A stretch of 64,000 nucleotides of DNA from Aeromonas media (GCF_000819985.1 NZ_CDBZ01000205.1:1-64000); one strand, 5' to 3'; positions 44,415 to 56,333 are shown, counted from the stretch's first letter. The notes: generated by a model not told the origin, from the sequence alone. Translations and numbers: made by a program.

Positions 44415-45041
44415 ATGTTGCGCCGCTGGCGACGTCATTGGCTGGGTAGAGCCTTCCGGGACGGGGAGTTTGCCCCGCTCTTTGCAACCCCCCCAGGAGA
44501 GGAGTGGGTGGCGCTGGATTTCGAGACCACCAGCCTGGATCCTGCCAAGGCGGAGATCGTCTCCATCGGCGCGGTGCGCATCCAGGGCAACCGGGTGTTG
44601 ACCGGAGAGGCCCTCAGCATCAGGGTGCAGCCACCGGCCAGTCTGAGCGCGCAGTCGGTGGTGATCCACGGCCTGCGCCATCAGGATCTGCAACAGGGCA
44701 TGACGCTGGAAGCCTCGCTGCGCCTGCTGCTTGCCTTCATCGGGCCCCGTGAACTGGTGGGTTACCACATCGCCTATGACCTGCACATTCTCAACCTGGC
44801 CTGCCAGCGGCTCTGGGGGCTGACCCTGCCCCAGCGCGGCCTGGAGGTGAGCCGGCTCTATCATGACCGCCTCTACCGACGCTACCCTGACGCCGTCATC
44901 GATCTGCATCTGGCCGCCATCTGCCAGCATCTGGGACTGCCGGCCCTGCCCCTGCACGACGCCCTGAGTGACGCCACCGCCGCCGCCCTCATCTTTCTGC
45001 GCCTGCATCAGGGTGGCCCTCTGGCTTATCCCAAAGTCTAA
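44415..45041 (+). CDS. DEDDh 3'-5' exonuclease, DNA polymerase III epsilon-like
   Basis: A 208-residue exonuclease. ExoI DFETT at about 35-39, ExoII GYHIAYDLHIL near 116 and ExoIII HDALSDA near 180 give the D-E-D-D-H residues. It is not the replicative DnaQ, which is larger and carries a clamp-binding motif. It is immediately downstream of the DUF294 protein, suggesting a joint but unknown role. Confidence 0.88.
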   Translation: MLRRWRRHWLGRAFRDGEFAPLFATPPGEEWVALDFETTSLDPAKAEIVSIGAVRIQGNRVLTGEALSIRVQPPASLSAQSVVIHGLRHQDLQQGMTLEASLRLLLAFIGPRELVGYHIAYDLHILNLACQRLWGLTLPQRGLEVSRLYHDRLYRRYPDAVIDLHLAAICQHLGLPALPLHDALSDATAAALIFLRLHQGGPLAYPKV

Positions 45042-45148
45042 TTGTTCGAAAATAACATTTGCTTCACATTTTGATTACATGAGCAGGTCTGCTGCTCGGT
45101 AGGGACACCCTTCAATCACAGCTGACACAACCGTCACGGAGAACTGCA

Positions 45149-45460
45149 ATGGAACAGCAACGTTATCTGAGGATCCAGCAAGATCCCAACTTCCAGGAGC
45201 TGGTCAGCAAACGCCAGCGCTTCGCCTGGACCCTCTCCATTCTGATGCTGGGGCTCTACCTGGCGTTCATCCTGCTCATCGCCTTTGCCCCGGGCTGGCT
45301 CGGCACTCCGCTCAGCGAAGGCTCCAGCATCACCCGCGGCATCCCGGTTGGCGTAGGCCTCATCGTCTCCTCCTTCGTGCTGACCGGCATCTATGTGCTG
45401 CGGGCCAACGGCGAGTTTGACGAGCTGAACCAGAAGATCCTCAAGGGAGTGCAATCATGA
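45149..45460 (+). CDS. yjcH: DUF485 membrane protein (YjcH-like)
   Basis: A 103-residue protein with two membrane helices (about 27-48 and 65-88) and the DUF485 start [14 protein letters not shown]. It nearly always precedes actP in the acetate operon. GGAG lies 9 nt before the ATG, and its stop overlaps actP by ATGA (45457-45460). Confidence 0.92.
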   Translation: MEQQRYLRIQQDPNFQELVSKRQRFAWTLSILMLGLYLAFILLIAFAPGWLGTPLSEGSSITRGIPVGVGLIVSSFVLTGIYVLRANGEFDELNQKILKGVQS

Positions 45461-47112
45461 AAGGCAAGTCTCTGCTGCTGCTCACCGGCCTGGTCTCCAC
45501 CCCCCTGCTGGCGGCCGATGCGCTGACCGGCGAGGTGCAACGCCAGCCCCTCAACATCTCGGCCATCGTGATGTTCGTGGTCTTCGTGACCGCCACCCTG
45601 TTCATCACCTACTGGGCCTCCAAGCGCAACCGCTCGGCCTCCGACTACTATGCCGCCGGCGGGCGCATCACCGGCTTCCAGAACGGGCTGGCCATCGCCG
45701 GTGACTACATGTCCGCCGCCTCCTTCCTCGGCATCTCCGCCCTGGTCTACACCTCGGGCTATGACGGTCTCATTTACTCCATCGGCTTCCTGGTGGGCTG
45801 GCCCATCATCCTGTTCCTGATAGCGGAAAGGCTGCGCAACCTCGGCAAGTACACCTTCGCCGATGTGGCTTCCTACCGCCTCAAGCAGACCTCGGTGCGC
45901 AGCCTCTCCGCCAGCGGCTCTCTGGTGGTGGTGGCCCTCTACCTCATCGCCCAGATGGTGGGTGCCGGCAAGCTCATCGAGCTGCTGTTCGGCCTGCAAT
46001 ACCATGTGGCCGTGGTGCTGGTCGGCATCCTGATGGTGCTCTACGTGCTGTTCGGCGGCATGCTGGCCACCACCTGGGTCCAGATCATCAAGGCGGTCAT
46101 GCTGCTCTCCGGCGCCTCCTTCATGGCCATCATGGTGATGAAGTCCGTCAACTTCGACATCGGCGCCCTGTTCAGCGAGGCCGTCAAGGTTCATGCCAAT
46201 GGCGCCGCCATCATGAGCCCGGGCGGTCTGGTGGCCGACCCTATCTCCGCCATCTCCCTCGGCCTGGCGCTGATGTTCGGCACCGCCGGCCTGCCCCACA
46301 TCCTGATGCGTTTCTTCACCGTGAGCGACGCCAAGGAAGCCCGTAAATCGGTGTTCTATGCCACCGGCTTCATCGGCTACTTCTACATCCTGACCTTCAT
46401 CATCGGCTTCGGTGCCATCCTGCTGGTCAGCACCAACCCGGACTTCAAGGACGCCACCGGCGCCCTGCTGGGAGGCACCAACATGGCAGCCATCCATCTG
46501 GCCGATGCCGTGGGGGGCAGCCTGTTCCTCGGCTTCATCTCCGCCGTGGCCTTCGCCACCATCCTCGCCGTAGTCGCCGGGTTGACCCTGGCGGGCGCCT
46601 CTGCGGTCTCCCACGACCTCTATGCCTGCGTCATCAAGGAAGGCAAGGCCAACGAAGCCGACGAGCTGCGCGTCTCCAAGATGACCACGCTAGTGCTGGG
46701 AGTGGTGGCCATCGGCCTGGGCATCCTGTTCGAGAAGCAGAACATCGCCTTCATGGTGGGTCTGGCCTTCTCCATCGCGGCAAGCTGCAACTTCCCGGTG
46801 CTCTTCCTCTCCATGTTCTGGTCCCGTCTCACTACCCGCGGCGCCGTCTATGGTGGCTGGCTGGGGCTCATCAGTGCCGTGACCCTGATGATCCTGGGCC
46901 CGACCGTGTGGGTGAAGGTACTGGGCCATGCACAGGCGATCTTCCCCTACGAATACCCGGCGCTCTTCTCCATGGCGCTGGCCTTCATCGGGATCTGGTT
47001 CTTCTCGGTCACCGACAAGTCCCAGAACGCCTCCGAGGAACACCAGAAGTTCTTCCCGCAGTTCGTCCGCTCCCAGACCGGGCTCGGTGCCTCCGGCGCC
47101 TCCGCCCACTAA
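45457..47112 (+). CDS. actP: Cation/acetate symporter
   Basis: A 551-residue solute:sodium symporter with an N-terminal signal-like segment and about 13 helices; [21 protein letters not shown] and [17 protein letters not shown] are the ActP signatures. It scavenges micromolar acetate and related short monocarboxylates. Coupled to DUF485 by ATGA. A terminator follows at 47131. Confidence 0.95.
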   Translation: MKGKSLLLLTGLVSTPLLAADALTGEVQRQPLNISAIVMFVVFVTATLFITYWASKRNRSASDYYAAGGRITGFQNGLAIAGDYMSAASFLGISALVYTSGYDGLIYSIGFLVGWPIILFLIAERLRNLGKYTFADVASYRLKQTSVRSLSASGSLVVVALYLIAQMVGAGKLIELLFGLQYHVAVVLVGILMVLYVLFGGMLATTWVQIIKAVMLLSGASFMAIMVMKSVNFDIGALFSEAVKVHANGAAIMSPGGLVADPISAISLGLALMFGTAGLPHILMRFFTVSDAKEARKSVFYATGFIGYFYILTFIIGFGAILLVSTNPDFKDATGALLGGTNMAAIHLADAVGGSLFLGFISAVAFATILAVVAGLTLAGASAVSHDLYACVIKEGKANEADELRVSKMTTLVLGVVAIGLGILFEKQNIAFMVGLAFSIAASCNFPVLFLSMFWSRLTTRGAVYGGWLGLISAVTLMILGPTVWVKVLGHAQAIFPYEYPALFSMALAFIGIWFFSVTDKSQNASEEHQKFFPQFVRSQTGLGASGASAH

Positions 47113-47130
47113 GGTTGTCTGACCGCCCCC

Positions 47131-47155
47131 AAGCCGGCCCAGTGCCGGCTTTTTT
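47131..47155 (+). terminator. actP terminator
   Basis: AAGCCGGC-CCAGT-GCCGGCTT followed by TTTT. Confidence 0.85.
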
Positions 47156-47323
47156 CATTCAGGGCATTCCCCCTCGCCGCCTCTTTCCCGGCCCACCAGC
47201 GAGTGGCGCCTTTCCCGTCACATTCCCCCCTTGCAATGGGTCTCGATCACAGTTCTTGCTAAAACTTTCGGGGGATCTGTGCCATAATGCGCGCCATTTG
47301 ACAGACAACCCGGGACATCTCCT

Positions 47324-48916
47324 TTGTTAAGCAGCAACAACATCACCATGCAGTTCGGCGCCAAGCCGCTGTTTGAGAACATCAGCGTCAAGTTTGGCGG
47401 CGGCAACCGCTACGGCCTCATCGGCGCAAACGGCTGTGGCAAGTCCACCTTCATGAAGATCCTCGGCGGCGATCTGGAGCCCACTGGCGGTAATGTGAGC
47501 CTGGACGTCAACGAGCGCATCGGTAAGTTGCGCCAGGATCAGTTCGCCTACGAAGAGATGCGCGTGCTGGACGTGGTCATGATGGGTCATAACGAGCTGT
47601 GGGCCGCCATCGCCGAGCGCGATGCCATCTATGCCAACCTCGACGCCACCGACGACGACTACATGAAGGCCGCCGAGCTGGAAGGCCTGGTCGCAGAATA
47701 CGACGGCTATACCGCCGAATCCCGCGCCGGCGAGCTGCTGCTGGGTGCCGGCATCCCCATCGAGCTGCACAACGGCCCCATGAGCGAAGTGGCTCCTGGC
47801 TGGAAACTGCGGGTGCTGCTGGCACAGGCGCTGTTCTCCAACCCCGACATCCTGCTGCTGGACGAACCGACCAACAACCTGGACATCAACACCATTCGCT
47901 GGCTGGAGCAGGTGCTCAACGATCGTGAAAGTACCATGATCATCATCTCTCACGACCGTCACTTCCTGAACTCCGTCTGCACCCACATGGCGGATCTGGA
48001 TTACGGCGAGCTGCGCGTCTACCCGGGCAACTACGACGAGTACATGACGGCGGCCACCCAGGCCCGCGAGCGTCTGATCTCCGACAACGCCAAGAAGAAG
48101 GCCCAGATTGCAGACCTGCAATCCTTCGTCTCCCGTTTCAGTGCCAACGCCTCCAAGTCGAGCCAGGCGACCTCACGCCTCAAGCAGATCGACAAGATCA
48201 AGATCGAGGAAGTGAAGGTCTCCAGCCGTCAGAACCCCTTCATCCGCTTCGAGCAAGACAAAAAGCTCTACCGCAACATCCTGGAAGTGGAAGGGGTGTC
48301 CAAGGGTTATGGTGAGGCGCCGCTGTTCAAGGGCCTGAGCATGATGCTGGAAGTGGGCGAGAAGGTCGCCATTCTGGGTACCAACGGTATCGGTAAATCC
48401 ACCCTGATCAAGACCCTCATGGGTGAGCTGGCGCCGGACAGCGGCACCATCAAGTGGTCCGAGAATGCCCAGATCGGCTACTACGCCCAGGATCACGCCG
48501 ACGATTTCGACACCGACCTCAACGTGTTCGACTGGATGGCCCAGTGGAAACAGGCCAACGAAGACGAGCAGGCGGTACGCTCTGTGCTGGGTCGTCTGCT
48601 GTTCACCCAGGACGACATCAAGAAGCCGGTCAAGGTGCTCTCCGGTGGCGAACAGGGTCGCATGCTGTTTGGCAAGCTGATGATGCAGCGCCCCAACATC
48701 CTGATCATGGATGAGCCGACCAACCACCTGGACATGGAATCCATCGAATCCTTGAACCTGGCGCTGGAGATGTATCAGGGCACCCTGATCTTCGTCTCTC
48801 ACGACCGTGAGTTCGTGTCGTCCCTGGCGACCCGCATCATGGAACTGACCGAGAACGGCATCCGCGACTTCGGCGGCACCTACGAGGATTACCTGCGCAG
48901 CCAGGGCGTGGTGTAA
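47324..48916 (+). CDS. ybiT: ABC-F family ATPase
   Basis: A 530-residue protein with two ABC domains and no membrane part. Walker A motifs GANGCGKST (about 35-43) and GTNGIGKST, matching [11 protein letters not shown] and [11 protein letters not shown]alker B segments, and a charged interdomain linker. ABC-F proteins act on ribosomes. The start appears to be TTG 47324 (product [12 protein letters not shown]), matching the E. coli YbiT N-terminus MLVSSNVTMQFG; an ATG 8 codons later would cut the first strand. Confidence 0.92.
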   Translation: MLSSNNITMQFGAKPLFENISVKFGGGNRYGLIGANGCGKSTFMKILGGDLEPTGGNVSLDVNERIGKLRQDQFAYEEMRVLDVVMMGHNELWAAIAERDAIYANLDATDDDYMKAAELEGLVAEYDGYTAESRAGELLLGAGIPIELHNGPMSEVAPGWKLRVLLAQALFSNPDILLLDEPTNNLDINTIRWLEQVLNDRESTMIIISHDRHFLNSVCTHMADLDYGELRVYPGNYDEYMTAATQARERLISDNAKKKAQIADLQSFVSRFSANASKSSQATSRLKQIDKIKIEEVKVSSRQNPFIRFEQDKKLYRNILEVEGVSKGYGEAPLFKGLSMMLEVGEKVAILGTNGIGKSTLIKTLMGELAPDSGTIKWSENAQIGYYAQDHADDFDTDLNVFDWMAQWKQANEDEQAVRSVLGRLLFTQDDIKKPVKVLSGGEQGRMLFGKLMMQRPNILIMDEPTNHLDMESIESLNLALEMYQGTLIFVSHDREFVSSLATRIMELTENGIRDFGGTYEDYLRSQGVV

Positions 48917-48936
48917 CCCCCGGGGTTTTCCATCGT

Positions 48937-48966
48937 AAAACCGGCGCCAATGGCGCCGGTTTTTTT
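48937..48966 (+). terminator. ybiT terminator
   Basis: AAAACCGGCGCC-AAT-GGCGCCGGTTTT followed by TTT. Confidence 0.92.
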
Positions 48967-49164
48967 ATGCCTCCTTGTTCCCTTCTCCCCTGCGTCTCCC
49001 ACTGCGAGAGCTGGGTTAGGAGAGCAAGAGCGCTGTGCAGGAGCCGCACGCTTGTCATACAACTATCCGGCTTATTCTCTGCCAGGATAGACAGCACAAG
49101 CCGGTACCCGGCCCTTCCCTCTTCAACCCGCCCGAGCTTGCCGAGCGGAGCATGGTCGGGACAT

Positions 49165-49195
49165 AAAAAAACGGCTCCATCAGGGAGCCGTTTTC
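49165..49195 (-). terminator. ppiD terminator
   Basis: On the minus strand GAAAACGGCTCC and GGAGCCGTTTT arms followed by TTT, 20 bp after the ppiD stop. The 200 bp between this and the ybiT terminator contain no gene. Confidence 0.88.
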
Positions 49196-49213
49196 AATGA
49201 GGGCGTGTGTCGA

Positions 49214-51127
49214 TTACTCGACGGTTGCCTCCACATCGGTGAAGTACTCGATCTTGGCCGCTTTGCGCAGCTCGTCGATCAGCGACTTGTAGTCGGCCTG
49301 AGCCTTGCCCTGACCGAGCTGGCCTTGCAGCAGGCTCACCATCTGGGATGGCTCCTTGGTCACATTGACCTTGTCGAGCGCCACCACTACGCGATCGCCA
49401 TTGGCTTCGGCCACCAGCTCGACGCTCGGCTTGCCATCCTTCGGATGGGGCATGCGGAACACCTGGGCCAGCAGGTTCTGATCCATCTCCTGGGCGAAGC
49501 GGGAGACATCCTTGTGGCTCTCCACCTTCAGCCCGAGGGCGGTCAGAACGGCCTGGATGTCCTCGCCGGCGTGCAGCTTGTCGAGCAGGCCCTGGGCCTT
49601 GCCACGGGCTACTTCGCTGGCCTTCTCATGCTTGATGGCCGCAATCACCTGATCCTTGATCTCCGCCAGCGGCTTGGCCGCTTTCGGCTGGTGACCCATG
49701 ATGTGCAGCACCAGCGCCTTGCCATCGGAGAGCTCGATCACGTCGGAGTTGGTGTTCTCGTCGCGCAGTTGCTCGGAGAAGGCAGCCGCAAGCACCTTGG
49801 GATCATTGAGGGGTGCCTGGGCATCGGCCTGGCTGAAGTAATCAGACGAGATCACCTTCAGACCCATGGCTTCGGCAGTCAGATCCAGCGAGTCCGGGTT
49901 CTCGAAGCTGCTGTCGGCCATCTTCTGCTGCTCGGCGAAGAACAGCTCCTTGGCCTTGTCCGCTTGCAGACGGCTGATGGTTTCGCTCATCACATCGGCG
50001 AACATCTTGGTCTTGGCGGGCTCGACGGCCAGCAGCTTGATGATGTGGAAACCAAACGGGCTCTTCACCACTGCGGAAAGATCCCCAGTCTTGGCCAGCG
50101 CAAAAGCCGCCTGCTCGAAGGCAGGATCCATCACCCCTTTCTCGAACCAGTCCAGTTCGCCGCCCTTCTTGGCGGAGAAGGTATCGCTGGAGTTGGCTTT
50201 GGCCAGGGTAGCGAAGTCTTCACCGCCCTTGACCTTGGCCAGCAGCTCGTCAGCCTTCTGCTGGGCCGCCTTCTCATCCTTGCCGAAGGGGATCAGGATG
50301 TGTGCCACGCGGCGACGCTCGGCACGCTGGAACAGGTCCTGGTGCTGATCGTAGTAATCCTGGGCATCCTGTTCGGTGACCTTGATGTTCTTGCCGAGGT
50401 TGGCGGCATCAAGCAGCAGGTAGTCAACCTTGACCTTCTCGTCGTTCATGAAGCGGCCGCTGTTGGCCTTGTAGAACTGATCCACCTCGGCGTCGCTCAC
50501 CTCGACCTCACCCATGTAGGCGGAGGCAGCCAGGCGCACCAGGCGCAGGTCCCGGGTCTGGTTGTAGAGTTTGTCGAGCTGCTCGGCCTCGCCCTTGAGG
50601 GCGAACTCGGAGCCCAGCAGGGCGCCCATCAGTTGCTGGCGTACCATGTCCTGACGCAGGGAGTCGCGGAACATCTCAGGCGTCATGCCGGCGCGGCGGA
50701 TCAGCTGCAGGTAGCGATCGTTGCTGAACTTGCCGTCCTCGGCAAACTCCGGCATCTCCACGATGGCCTGCTTGATCTGCTCGTCGCTGACGCGCAGGCC
50801 GAGGGAGCGGGCCTTGTCATCGATCAGCGCCTGATCGATCAGTCGGTCCAGCACGCCGCGGCGGAACTGTTTCATGTAGTCGGGGTTGGCGGTCAGCTGA
50901 TTGAAGGCCTCACCCATTTGGGATTCCATGCGGGCCCGCTCGTTGCGATAGGCATTCTCCAGTGCGGGGGCACTGATCTCATTGCCGTTGACGGTAGCGG
51001 GGGCGGTACGTGCCGGGCCATTGAGGTAGCTGCCTACACCGGCCAAGGCAAAGGAGAGGATGATCAGGCCCAAGATAACCTTGGCTACCTTGCCCTGCGC
51101 CCCTTCGCGTAGTTTATCCAACATCAT
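49214..51127 (-). CDS. ppiD: Periplasmic folding chaperone PpiD
   Basis: A 637-residue inner-membrane-anchored SurA-like protein: one N-terminal helix (KVILGLIILSFALAGVGSYL), a SurA_N-like region (LENAYRNERARMESQMG), and a parvulin domain in the middle (RRVAHILIPFGKDEKA to PFGFHIIKLL). It assists proteins leaving the Sec translocon. The start is ATG 51127 or the next ATG (51124); no strong RBS decides. It follows hupB, as in E. coli. Confidence 0.93.
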   Translation of the reverse strand: MMLDKLREGAQGKVAKVILGLIILSFALAGVGSYLNGPARTAPATVNGNEISAPALENAYRNERARMESQMGEAFNQLTANPDYMKQFRRGVLDRLIDQALIDDKARSLGLRVSDEQIKQAIVEMPEFAEDGKFSNDRYLQLIRRAGMTPEMFRDSLRQDMVRQQLMGALLGSEFALKGEAEQLDKLYNQTRDLRLVRLAASAYMGEVEVSDAEVDQFYKANSGRFMNDEKVKVDYLLLDAANLGKNIKVTEQDAQDYYDQHQDLFQRAERRRVAHILIPFGKDEKAAQQKADELLAKVKGGEDFATLAKANSSDTFSAKKGGELDWFEKGVMDPAFEQAAFALAKTGDLSAVVKSPFGFHIIKLLAVEPAKTKMFADVMSETISRLQADKAKELFFAEQQKMADSSFENPDSLDLTAEAMGLKVISSDYFSQADAQAPLNDPKVLAAAFSEQLRDENTNSDVIELSDGKALVLHIMGHQPKAAKPLAEIKDQVIAAIKHEKASEVARGKAQGLLDKLHAGEDIQAVLTALGLKVESHKDVSRFAQEMDQNLLAQVFRMPHPKDGKPSVELVAEANGDRVVVALDKVNVTKEPSQMVSLLQGQLGQGKAQADYKSLIDELRKAAKIEYFTDVEATVE

Positions 51128-51170
51128 GTTTGTACTTATGCTCCCGAACTCGATGGGCGTAAATAATGAA

Positions 51171-51196
51171 AAGGCGCACCGATTGCGATGCGCCTT
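51171..51196 (-). terminator. hupB terminator
   Basis: AAGGCGCA and TGCGCCTT arms with a 10-nt loop, followed on the minus strand by TTCATTATTT, between hupB and ppiD. Confidence 0.7.
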
Positions 51197-51276
51197 GGTC
51201 AATCAGTATGAGGGAGAGCCCTCTCACTTGTCTGGTCAGCGACCAAGGTCGGAGCCGATGAACATCAGCGCCCGGC

Positions 51277-51549
51277 TTAGTTGACCGCGTCTTTCAGGGC
51301 CTTGCCGGCTTTGAAGGCAGGAACTTTACCGGCGGCGATTTCGATGGTCGCACCAGTTTGCGGGTTACGGCCAGAACGAGCGGCACGCTCGCGAACGGCG
51401 AAAGTACCGAAGCCAACCAGAGCAACCTGGTCACCCTCTTTCAGGGCTTCACCCACGGCGTCAATGAAAGCATCCAGCGCACGGCCAGCGGCAGCTTTGG
51501 AGATATCAGCACCGTCTGCAATCTTGTCAATCAGTTGAGATTTATTCAC
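51277..51549 (-). CDS. hupB: DNA-binding protein HU-beta
   Basis: A 90-residue HU protein, standard length. [21 protein letters not shown] forms the DNA-binding arm. The start codon is GTG at 51549, as in E. coli hupB, with GGGGAATATAAGA upstream. Nucleoid-associated; placed between lon and ppiD as in enteric bacteria. Confidence 0.96.
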   Translation of the reverse strand: MNKSQLIDKIADGADISKAAAGRALDAFIDAVGEALKEGDQVALVGFGTFAVRERAARSGRNPQTGATIEIAAGKVPAFKAGKALKDAVN

Positions 51550-51789
51550 TCTTATATTCCCCTTTTATCGAACATCGCTGCGGCACTGATTTCCCTGGCC
51601 ACAACAAGTGGAGGTTTTATAACAAGCCTCCTGATCAGTTGCAAGTGACAATCTGGCGCAAACCCGCGCCACATCACGCATTGCGACTCATCATGAGTAC
51701 CCGATCGGTGGTCAAGGCTACTTCCGTTATCCGGTGCATGCAAGCCTTAACCACCCCCCGAATGCGCCAAATTTGCGGCGCATCAACAT

Positions 51790-54144
51790 TTACACGACAG
51801 AAACGCGTTCGAAACCCTGCGGATTGTCCTGCAACGCCAGTGCAAGCACCTCATCAATCCAGCGAACCGGATAAATTTCAAGGTCTTGTTTGACATTGTC
51901 CGGGATCTCCTCGAGATCGCGTTCGTTCTCTTTCGGGATGAGCACCCGCTTGATGCCGCCACGGTGAGCCGCCAGCAGTTTCTCCTTGAGACCCCCGATG
52001 GGCAGCACCTCGCCGCGCAGGGTGATCTCGCCGGTCATGGCCACGTCGGCACGCACCGGGTTGCCGGTGAGGCTGGAAACCAGGGCGGTACACATGGCGA
52101 TACCGGCACTCGGGCCGTCTTTCGGGGTCGCCCCTTCCGGCACGTGCACGTGGATGTCGCGCTTCTCGTAGAAGTCCGCGTTGATGCGCAGCTTCTCGGC
52201 ACGGGCCCGCACCACCGTCATGGCAGCCTGGATGGACTCCTGCATCACATCACCAAGGGAACCGGTATAGGTGAGCTTGCCCTTGCCCGGCATGTTGGTG
52301 GTCTCGATGGTGAGCAGATCGCCCCCCACTTCGGTCCATGCCAGCCCGCACACCTGGCCTACCTGATTCTGATCGGTGGCCTTGCCGTAGTCGAAACGCT
52401 GTACCCCGAGGAACTCCTTGAGGTTCTCCTGATTGACCAGAACATGCTTGATGCTCTTGTCCAGCAGGATGCGTTTGACTGCCTTGCGACAGATCTTGGA
52501 GATCTCGCGCTCCAGGCTACGCACCCCCGCCTCGCGGGTGTAATAGCGGATGACGCCGATCAGGGCAGAGTCTTCGATGGTGATCTCGGACTCTTTCAGA
52601 CCGTTGCGCTGTATCTGCTTGGCCAGCAGATGCTGCTTGGCAATGTTGAGCTTCTCGTCCTCGGTGTAACCGGACAGACGGATCACTTCCATCCGGTCCA
52701 GCAGCGGACCCGGGATGTTCATGGAGTTGGAAGTGGCCACGAACATCACGTCCGACAGGTCATAATCCACTTCCAGATAGTGATCGTTGAAGCTGCTGTT
52801 CTGTTCGGGATCCAGCACTTCCAGCAGGGCGGACGCGGGATCGCCGCGCATGTCCGAGCTCATCTTGTCGATTTCGTCGAGCAGGAACAGCGGGTTCTTC
52901 ACGCCGACTTTTGCCATCTTCTGGATGAGCTTGCCGGGCATGGAGCCGATATAGGTGCGGCGGTGACCGCGGATCTCCGCCTCGTCACGCACCCCACCGA
53001 GCGCCATGCGCACGTACTTGCGACCGGTCGCCTTGGCAATGGACTGACCGAGCGAGGTCTTGCCCACACCGGGAGGTCCAACCAGACAGAGGATGGGGCC
53101 CTTGAGCTTGTTCACCCGCGCCTGCACCGCCAGGTACTCGAGGATGCGATCCTTGACCTTGTCCAGGCCATAGTGATCCGAATCCAGCACCTCTTGTGCC
53201 TTGGCGAGATCCTTCTTGACCTTGGAGCGGGCCTTCCACGGCACCTGTACCATCCAGTCCACATAACTGCGCACCACTGTGGCTTCGGCAGACATGGGGG
53301 ACATCATCTTCAGCTTGGCAAGCTCGGCCAGGGCCTTCTCACGGGCATCGTCCGGCATCCCCGCCTCGTCAATCTTGCGATTGAGGGCTTCGAATTCGTC
53401 CGGGCTGTCTTCCAGCTCACCCAGCTCTTTCTGGATGGCCTTCATCTGCTCGTTGAGGTAGTACTCCCGCTGGCTCTTCTCCATCTGTTTCTTGACCCGG
53501 GAGCGGATGCGCTTCTCGACCTGCAAAAGGTCGATCTCCGACTCCATCATGGCCATCAGAAACTCGATGCGCTCGGACACAGAGGCGATTTCCAGCACCT
53601 TCTGCTTGTCTTCGAGCTTGAGCGGCATGTGGGCAGCCATGGTGTCAGCCAGTCGCGCCGCATCGTCGATCGCCGAAATCGAGGTCAGCACCTCGGGCGG
53701 GATCTTCTTGTTGAGCTTGATGTAGCCTTCAAACTGGCCGATGGCGGAGCGCACCAGCACATCCTGATCCTTCTCCTCGATGGGGGCAGACGCTATGTAC
53801 TGCGCCTCACCGACGAAGAAGTCCTTGTCATCGATCATCCGCTCAAGACGGGCACGCTGGCCCCCTTCCACCAGCACCTTGACGGTGCCGTCAGGCAGCT
53901 TGAGCATCTGCAAAATGTTGGCCACTGTCCCGACGGAGAAGATCTCCTCCACCGTAGGCTCGTCAGTCGACGCATCCTTCTGGGCCACCAGCAGGACTTT
54001 TTTGTCCTGCTCCATGGCCGCTTCCAGACAGCGAATGGATTTTTCCCGCCCCACAAAGAGTGGAATGACCATGTGGGGGTAAACCACCACGTCACGAAGA
54101 GGCAGGACGGGAATCTCGATGCGTTCTGAACGCTCTAGGTTCAT
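51790..54144 (-). CDS. lon: ATP-dependent protease Lon
   Basis: A 784-residue LonA. N-terminal substrate domain ([16 protein letters not shown]), AAA+ module with [13 protein letters not shown] and an FLLDEIDKM Walker B, and the C-terminal Ser-Lys protease with [10 protein letters not shown]. It degrades misfolded and regulatory proteins. GAGGACATAT precedes the ATG. A sigma-32-like promoter is visible at 54192-54219. Confidence 0.97.
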   Translation of the reverse strand: MNLERSERIEIPVLPLRDVVVYPHMVIPLFVGREKSIRCLEAAMEQDKKVLLVAQKDASTDEPTVEEIFSVGTVANILQMLKLPDGTVKVLVEGGQRARLERMIDDKDFFVGEAQYIASAPIEEKDQDVLVRSAIGQFEGYIKLNKKIPPEVLTSISAIDDAARLADTMAAHMPLKLEDKQKVLEIASVSERIEFLMAMMESEIDLLQVEKRIRSRVKKQMEKSQREYYLNEQMKAIQKELGELEDSPDEFEALNRKIDEAGMPDDAREKALAELAKLKMMSPMSAEATVVRSYVDWMVQVPWKARSKVKKDLAKAQEVLDSDHYGLDKVKDRILEYLAVQARVNKLKGPILCLVGPPGVGKTSLGQSIAKATGRKYVRMALGGVRDEAEIRGHRRTYIGSMPGKLIQKMAKVGVKNPLFLLDEIDKMSSDMRGDPASALLEVLDPEQNSSFNDHYLEVDYDLSDVMFVATSNSMNIPGPLLDRMEVIRLSGYTEDEKLNIAKQHLLAKQIQRNGLKESEITIEDSALIGVIRYYTREAGVRSLEREISKICRKAVKRILLDKSIKHVLVNQENLKEFLGVQRFDYGKATDQNQVGQVCGLAWTEVGGDLLTIETTNMPGKGKLTYTGSLGDVMQESIQAAMTVVRARAEKLRINADFYEKRDIHVHVPEGATPKDGPSAGIAMCTALVSSLTGNPVRADVAMTGEITLRGEVLPIGGLKEKLLAAHRGGIKRVLIPKENERDLEEIPDNVKQDLEIYPVRWIDEVLALALQDNPQGFERVSVV

Positions 54145-54191
54145 ATATGTCCTCTCGGCTTGTTATACCGTTGGCAAAGCGCTTGGCTGAG

Positions 54192-54219
54192 TATATGGGG
54201 GCGCAAAGATGAGATTCAA
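54192..54219 (-). promoter_or_regulatory. Heat-shock (sigma-32-like) promoter of lon
   Basis: On the minus strand TTGAA (54215-54219) is followed after 14 bp by CCCCATATA (54192-54200). This matches the sigma-32 pattern and closely resembles the E. coli lon promoter. Confidence 0.75.
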
Positions 54220-54242
54220 TCGCCTTGGCCGTAAAAAGCATG

Positions 54243-54263
54243 AAAGGGGCAAAATGCCCCTTT
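54243..54263 (-). terminator. clpX terminator
   Basis: AAAGGGGC-ATTTT-GCCCCTTT on the minus strand, then CATGCTTTTT, 20 bp after the clpX stop. Confidence 0.7.
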
Positions 54264-54284
54264 ATGTGATTAAAAATCAGTCAG

Positions 54285-55559
54285 TTACTCTGACGCGGCG
54301 GCCTGTGTCTCGGGATTGTCGTAGATCATCAGGGGCGCAGAGTCCCCCTTGATCACCGTCTCGTCGATCACCACCTTGCTGACCCCTTCCAGGGAGGGCA
54401 GGTCATACATGGTGTCGAGCAACACAGCTTCGACGATGGATCTCAGGCCACGGGCACCGGTCTTGCGCTCCATTGCCTTGCGGGCGATGGCGTTCAGGGC
54501 GTCGTCACGAAACTCCAGCTCCACCTCTTCCAGGGCAAACAACGCAGCGTATTGCTTGGTCAGTGCGTTCTTCGGCTCTTTCAGGATCTGGATGAGGGCC
54601 GCTTCGTCCAGCTCGGTGAGGGTCGCCACCACCGGCAGACGACCGATGAACTCGGGGATAAGACCGTACTTGATCAGATCCTCCGGCTCCACCTTGGCAA
54701 AGTTCTCGCTTAAGGTCGCCTTGGCATTCTTGGATTTGACGTCAGCGCCAAACCCGATGCCGGTTCCCTTGACGGAACGCTGCTCGATCACCTTGTCCAG
54801 GCCGGCGAAGGCGCCACCACAGATGAAGAGGATCTTGGAGGTATCGACCTGCAGGAACTCCTGCTGCGGATGCTTGCGGCCACCTTGCGGCGGCACTGAG
54901 GCGATGGTGCCTTCGATCAGCTTCAGCAGTGCCTGCTGCACCCCTTCCCCGGAGACATCGCGGGTGATGGAAGGGTTGTCTGACTTGCGGGAGATCTTGT
55001 CGATCTCGTCGATGTAGACGATGCCGCGCTGGGCCTTCTCCACGTCATAGTCGCACTTTTGCAGCAACTTCTGAATGATGTTCTCCACGTCCTCGCCCAC
55101 ATAACCGGCTTCGGTCAATGTGGTGGCATCAGCCATGGTGAAGGGCACATCCAGCAGACGGGCGAGCGTCTCGGCCAGCAGGGTCTTGCCGCTGCCGGTC
55201 GGGCCAATCAGCAGGATGTTGGACTTGCCAAGCTCCACACCACCGGACTCGCTGCCGCTGCGCAGACGCTTGTAGTGGTTATAGACGGCAACTGCCAGCA
55301 CCTTCTTGGCGTACTCCTGCCCGATCACGTAGTCGTCCAGATGGGCGCGGATTTCATGAGGGGTCGGCAGCTCGCTACCATCGCGCTTGGGAGAGATCTC
55401 GCGGATCTCCTCGCGGATGATGTCGTTGCACAGCTCGACACACTCATCACATACGTAGACGGAAGGGCCAGCGATCAGCTTACGCACTTCATGCTGGCTT
55501 TTGCCGCAGAAAGAGCAATAAAGCAGCTTGTCGCCCTCACCCTTGCGTTTCTCTGTCAT
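54285..55559 (-). CDS. clpX: ClpX unfoldase subunit of ClpXP
   Basis: A 424-residue AAA+ protein. The N-terminal zinc finger ([11 protein letters not shown] and VCDECVELC) recruits substrates, Walker A is [15 protein letters not shown], and the [16 protein letters not shown] segment lies before the loop that contacts ClpP. It unfolds ssrA-tagged and other substrates. It follows clpP after about 70 bp and precedes lon. Confidence 0.97.
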   Translation of the reverse strand: MTEKRKGEGDKLLYCSFCGKSQHEVRKLIAGPSVYVCDECVELCNDIIREEIREISPKRDGSELPTPHEIRAHLDDYVIGQEYAKKVLAVAVYNHYKRLRSGSESGGVELGKSNILLIGPTGSGKTLLAETLARLLDVPFTMADATTLTEAGYVGEDVENIIQKLLQKCDYDVEKAQRGIVYIDEIDKISRKSDNPSITRDVSGEGVQQALLKLIEGTIASVPPQGGRKHPQQEFLQVDTSKILFICGGAFAGLDKVIEQRSVKGTGIGFGADVKSKNAKATLSENFAKVEPEDLIKYGLIPEFIGRLPVVATLTELDEAALIQILKEPKNALTKQYAALFALEEVELEFRDDALNAIARKAMERKTGARGLRSIVEAVLLDTMYDLPSLEGVSKVVIDETVIKGDSAPLMIYDNPETQAAASE

Positions 55560-55629
55560 TCAGCGACCTCGTTTTATCAATAGAGGATGGATCGTCCTGT
55601 TGAGTTTACAACAGGACGGGATACCCTGC

Positions 55630-56253
55630 TCAGCCGCGCTGGCTCAGGATGCCGTCAACCAGACCATAGGCCACAGCCTGCTCGGCCGACATGAAATTGT
55701 CACGGTCGGTGTCGCGTTCTATGGTGGCCATGTCCTGTCCGGTATGGAAAGCCAGACGATCGTTCAGGGTATTCTTGATTTTCAGGATCTCCTGGGCATG
55801 GATCTGGATGTCAGATGCCTGGCCCTGGAAGCCGCCCAGCGGCTGGTGGATCATCACCCGAGCGTTAGGCAGGCAGAAACGCTTGCCCTTGGCACCGCCG
55901 GCCAGCAGGAAGGCGCCCATGGAGCAGGCCTGCCCCATGCAGACGGTGCTGACGTCCGGCTTAATGAACTGCATGGTGTCATAGATGGACATCCCTGCAG
56001 TGACGGCACCACCCGGCGAGTTGATGTAGATGCTGATGTCCTGATCCGGGTTCTCGGACTCCAGGAACAGCAGCTGAGCCACCACCAGATTCGCCATGTG
56101 ATCCTCAACCTGACCGGTCAGGAAGATCACCCGCTCCTTGAGCAGACGGGAATAGATATCGTAGGAACGCTCACCCTTAGCCGTCTGCTCGACCACCATA
56201 GGGATGAGCGCATTGCGTGGGGATTCAGTCACATCGTTATAGTTCTTGTACAT
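55630..56253 (-). CDS. clpP: ClpP protease subunit
   Basis: A 207-residue serine peptidase with the catalytic Ser in [11 protein letters not shown], His in [11 protein letters not shown], and the downstream Asp. It forms the proteolytic barrel for ClpX and ClpA. The N-terminal propeptide is short. Transcribed with clpX, preceded by tig. Confidence 0.97.
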   Translation of the reverse strand: MYKNYNDVTESPRNALIPMVVEQTAKGERSYDIYSRLLKERVIFLTGQVEDHMANLVVAQLLFLESENPDQDISIYINSPGGAVTAGMSIYDTMQFIKPDVSTVCMGQACSMGAFLLAGGAKGKRFCLPNARVMIHQPLGGFQGQASDIQIHAQEILKIKNTLNDRLAFHTGQDMATIERDTDRDNFMSAEQAVAYGLVDGILSQRG

Positions 56254-56302
56254 AAGGCATTGTCCCTAAAATAAAATGGCCCGAGTGGAGATCACACGAG
56301 CC

Positions 56303-56333
56303 ATTATACTTAACAGTTTTGACCTTAAGTCAA
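56303..56333 (-). promoter_or_regulatory. Candidate clpP promoter
   Basis: In the tig-clpP gap, TTGACT (56328-56333) and a perfect TATAAT (56303-56308) lie 19 bp apart on the minus strand. The spacer is longer than ideal. Confidence 0.4.
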
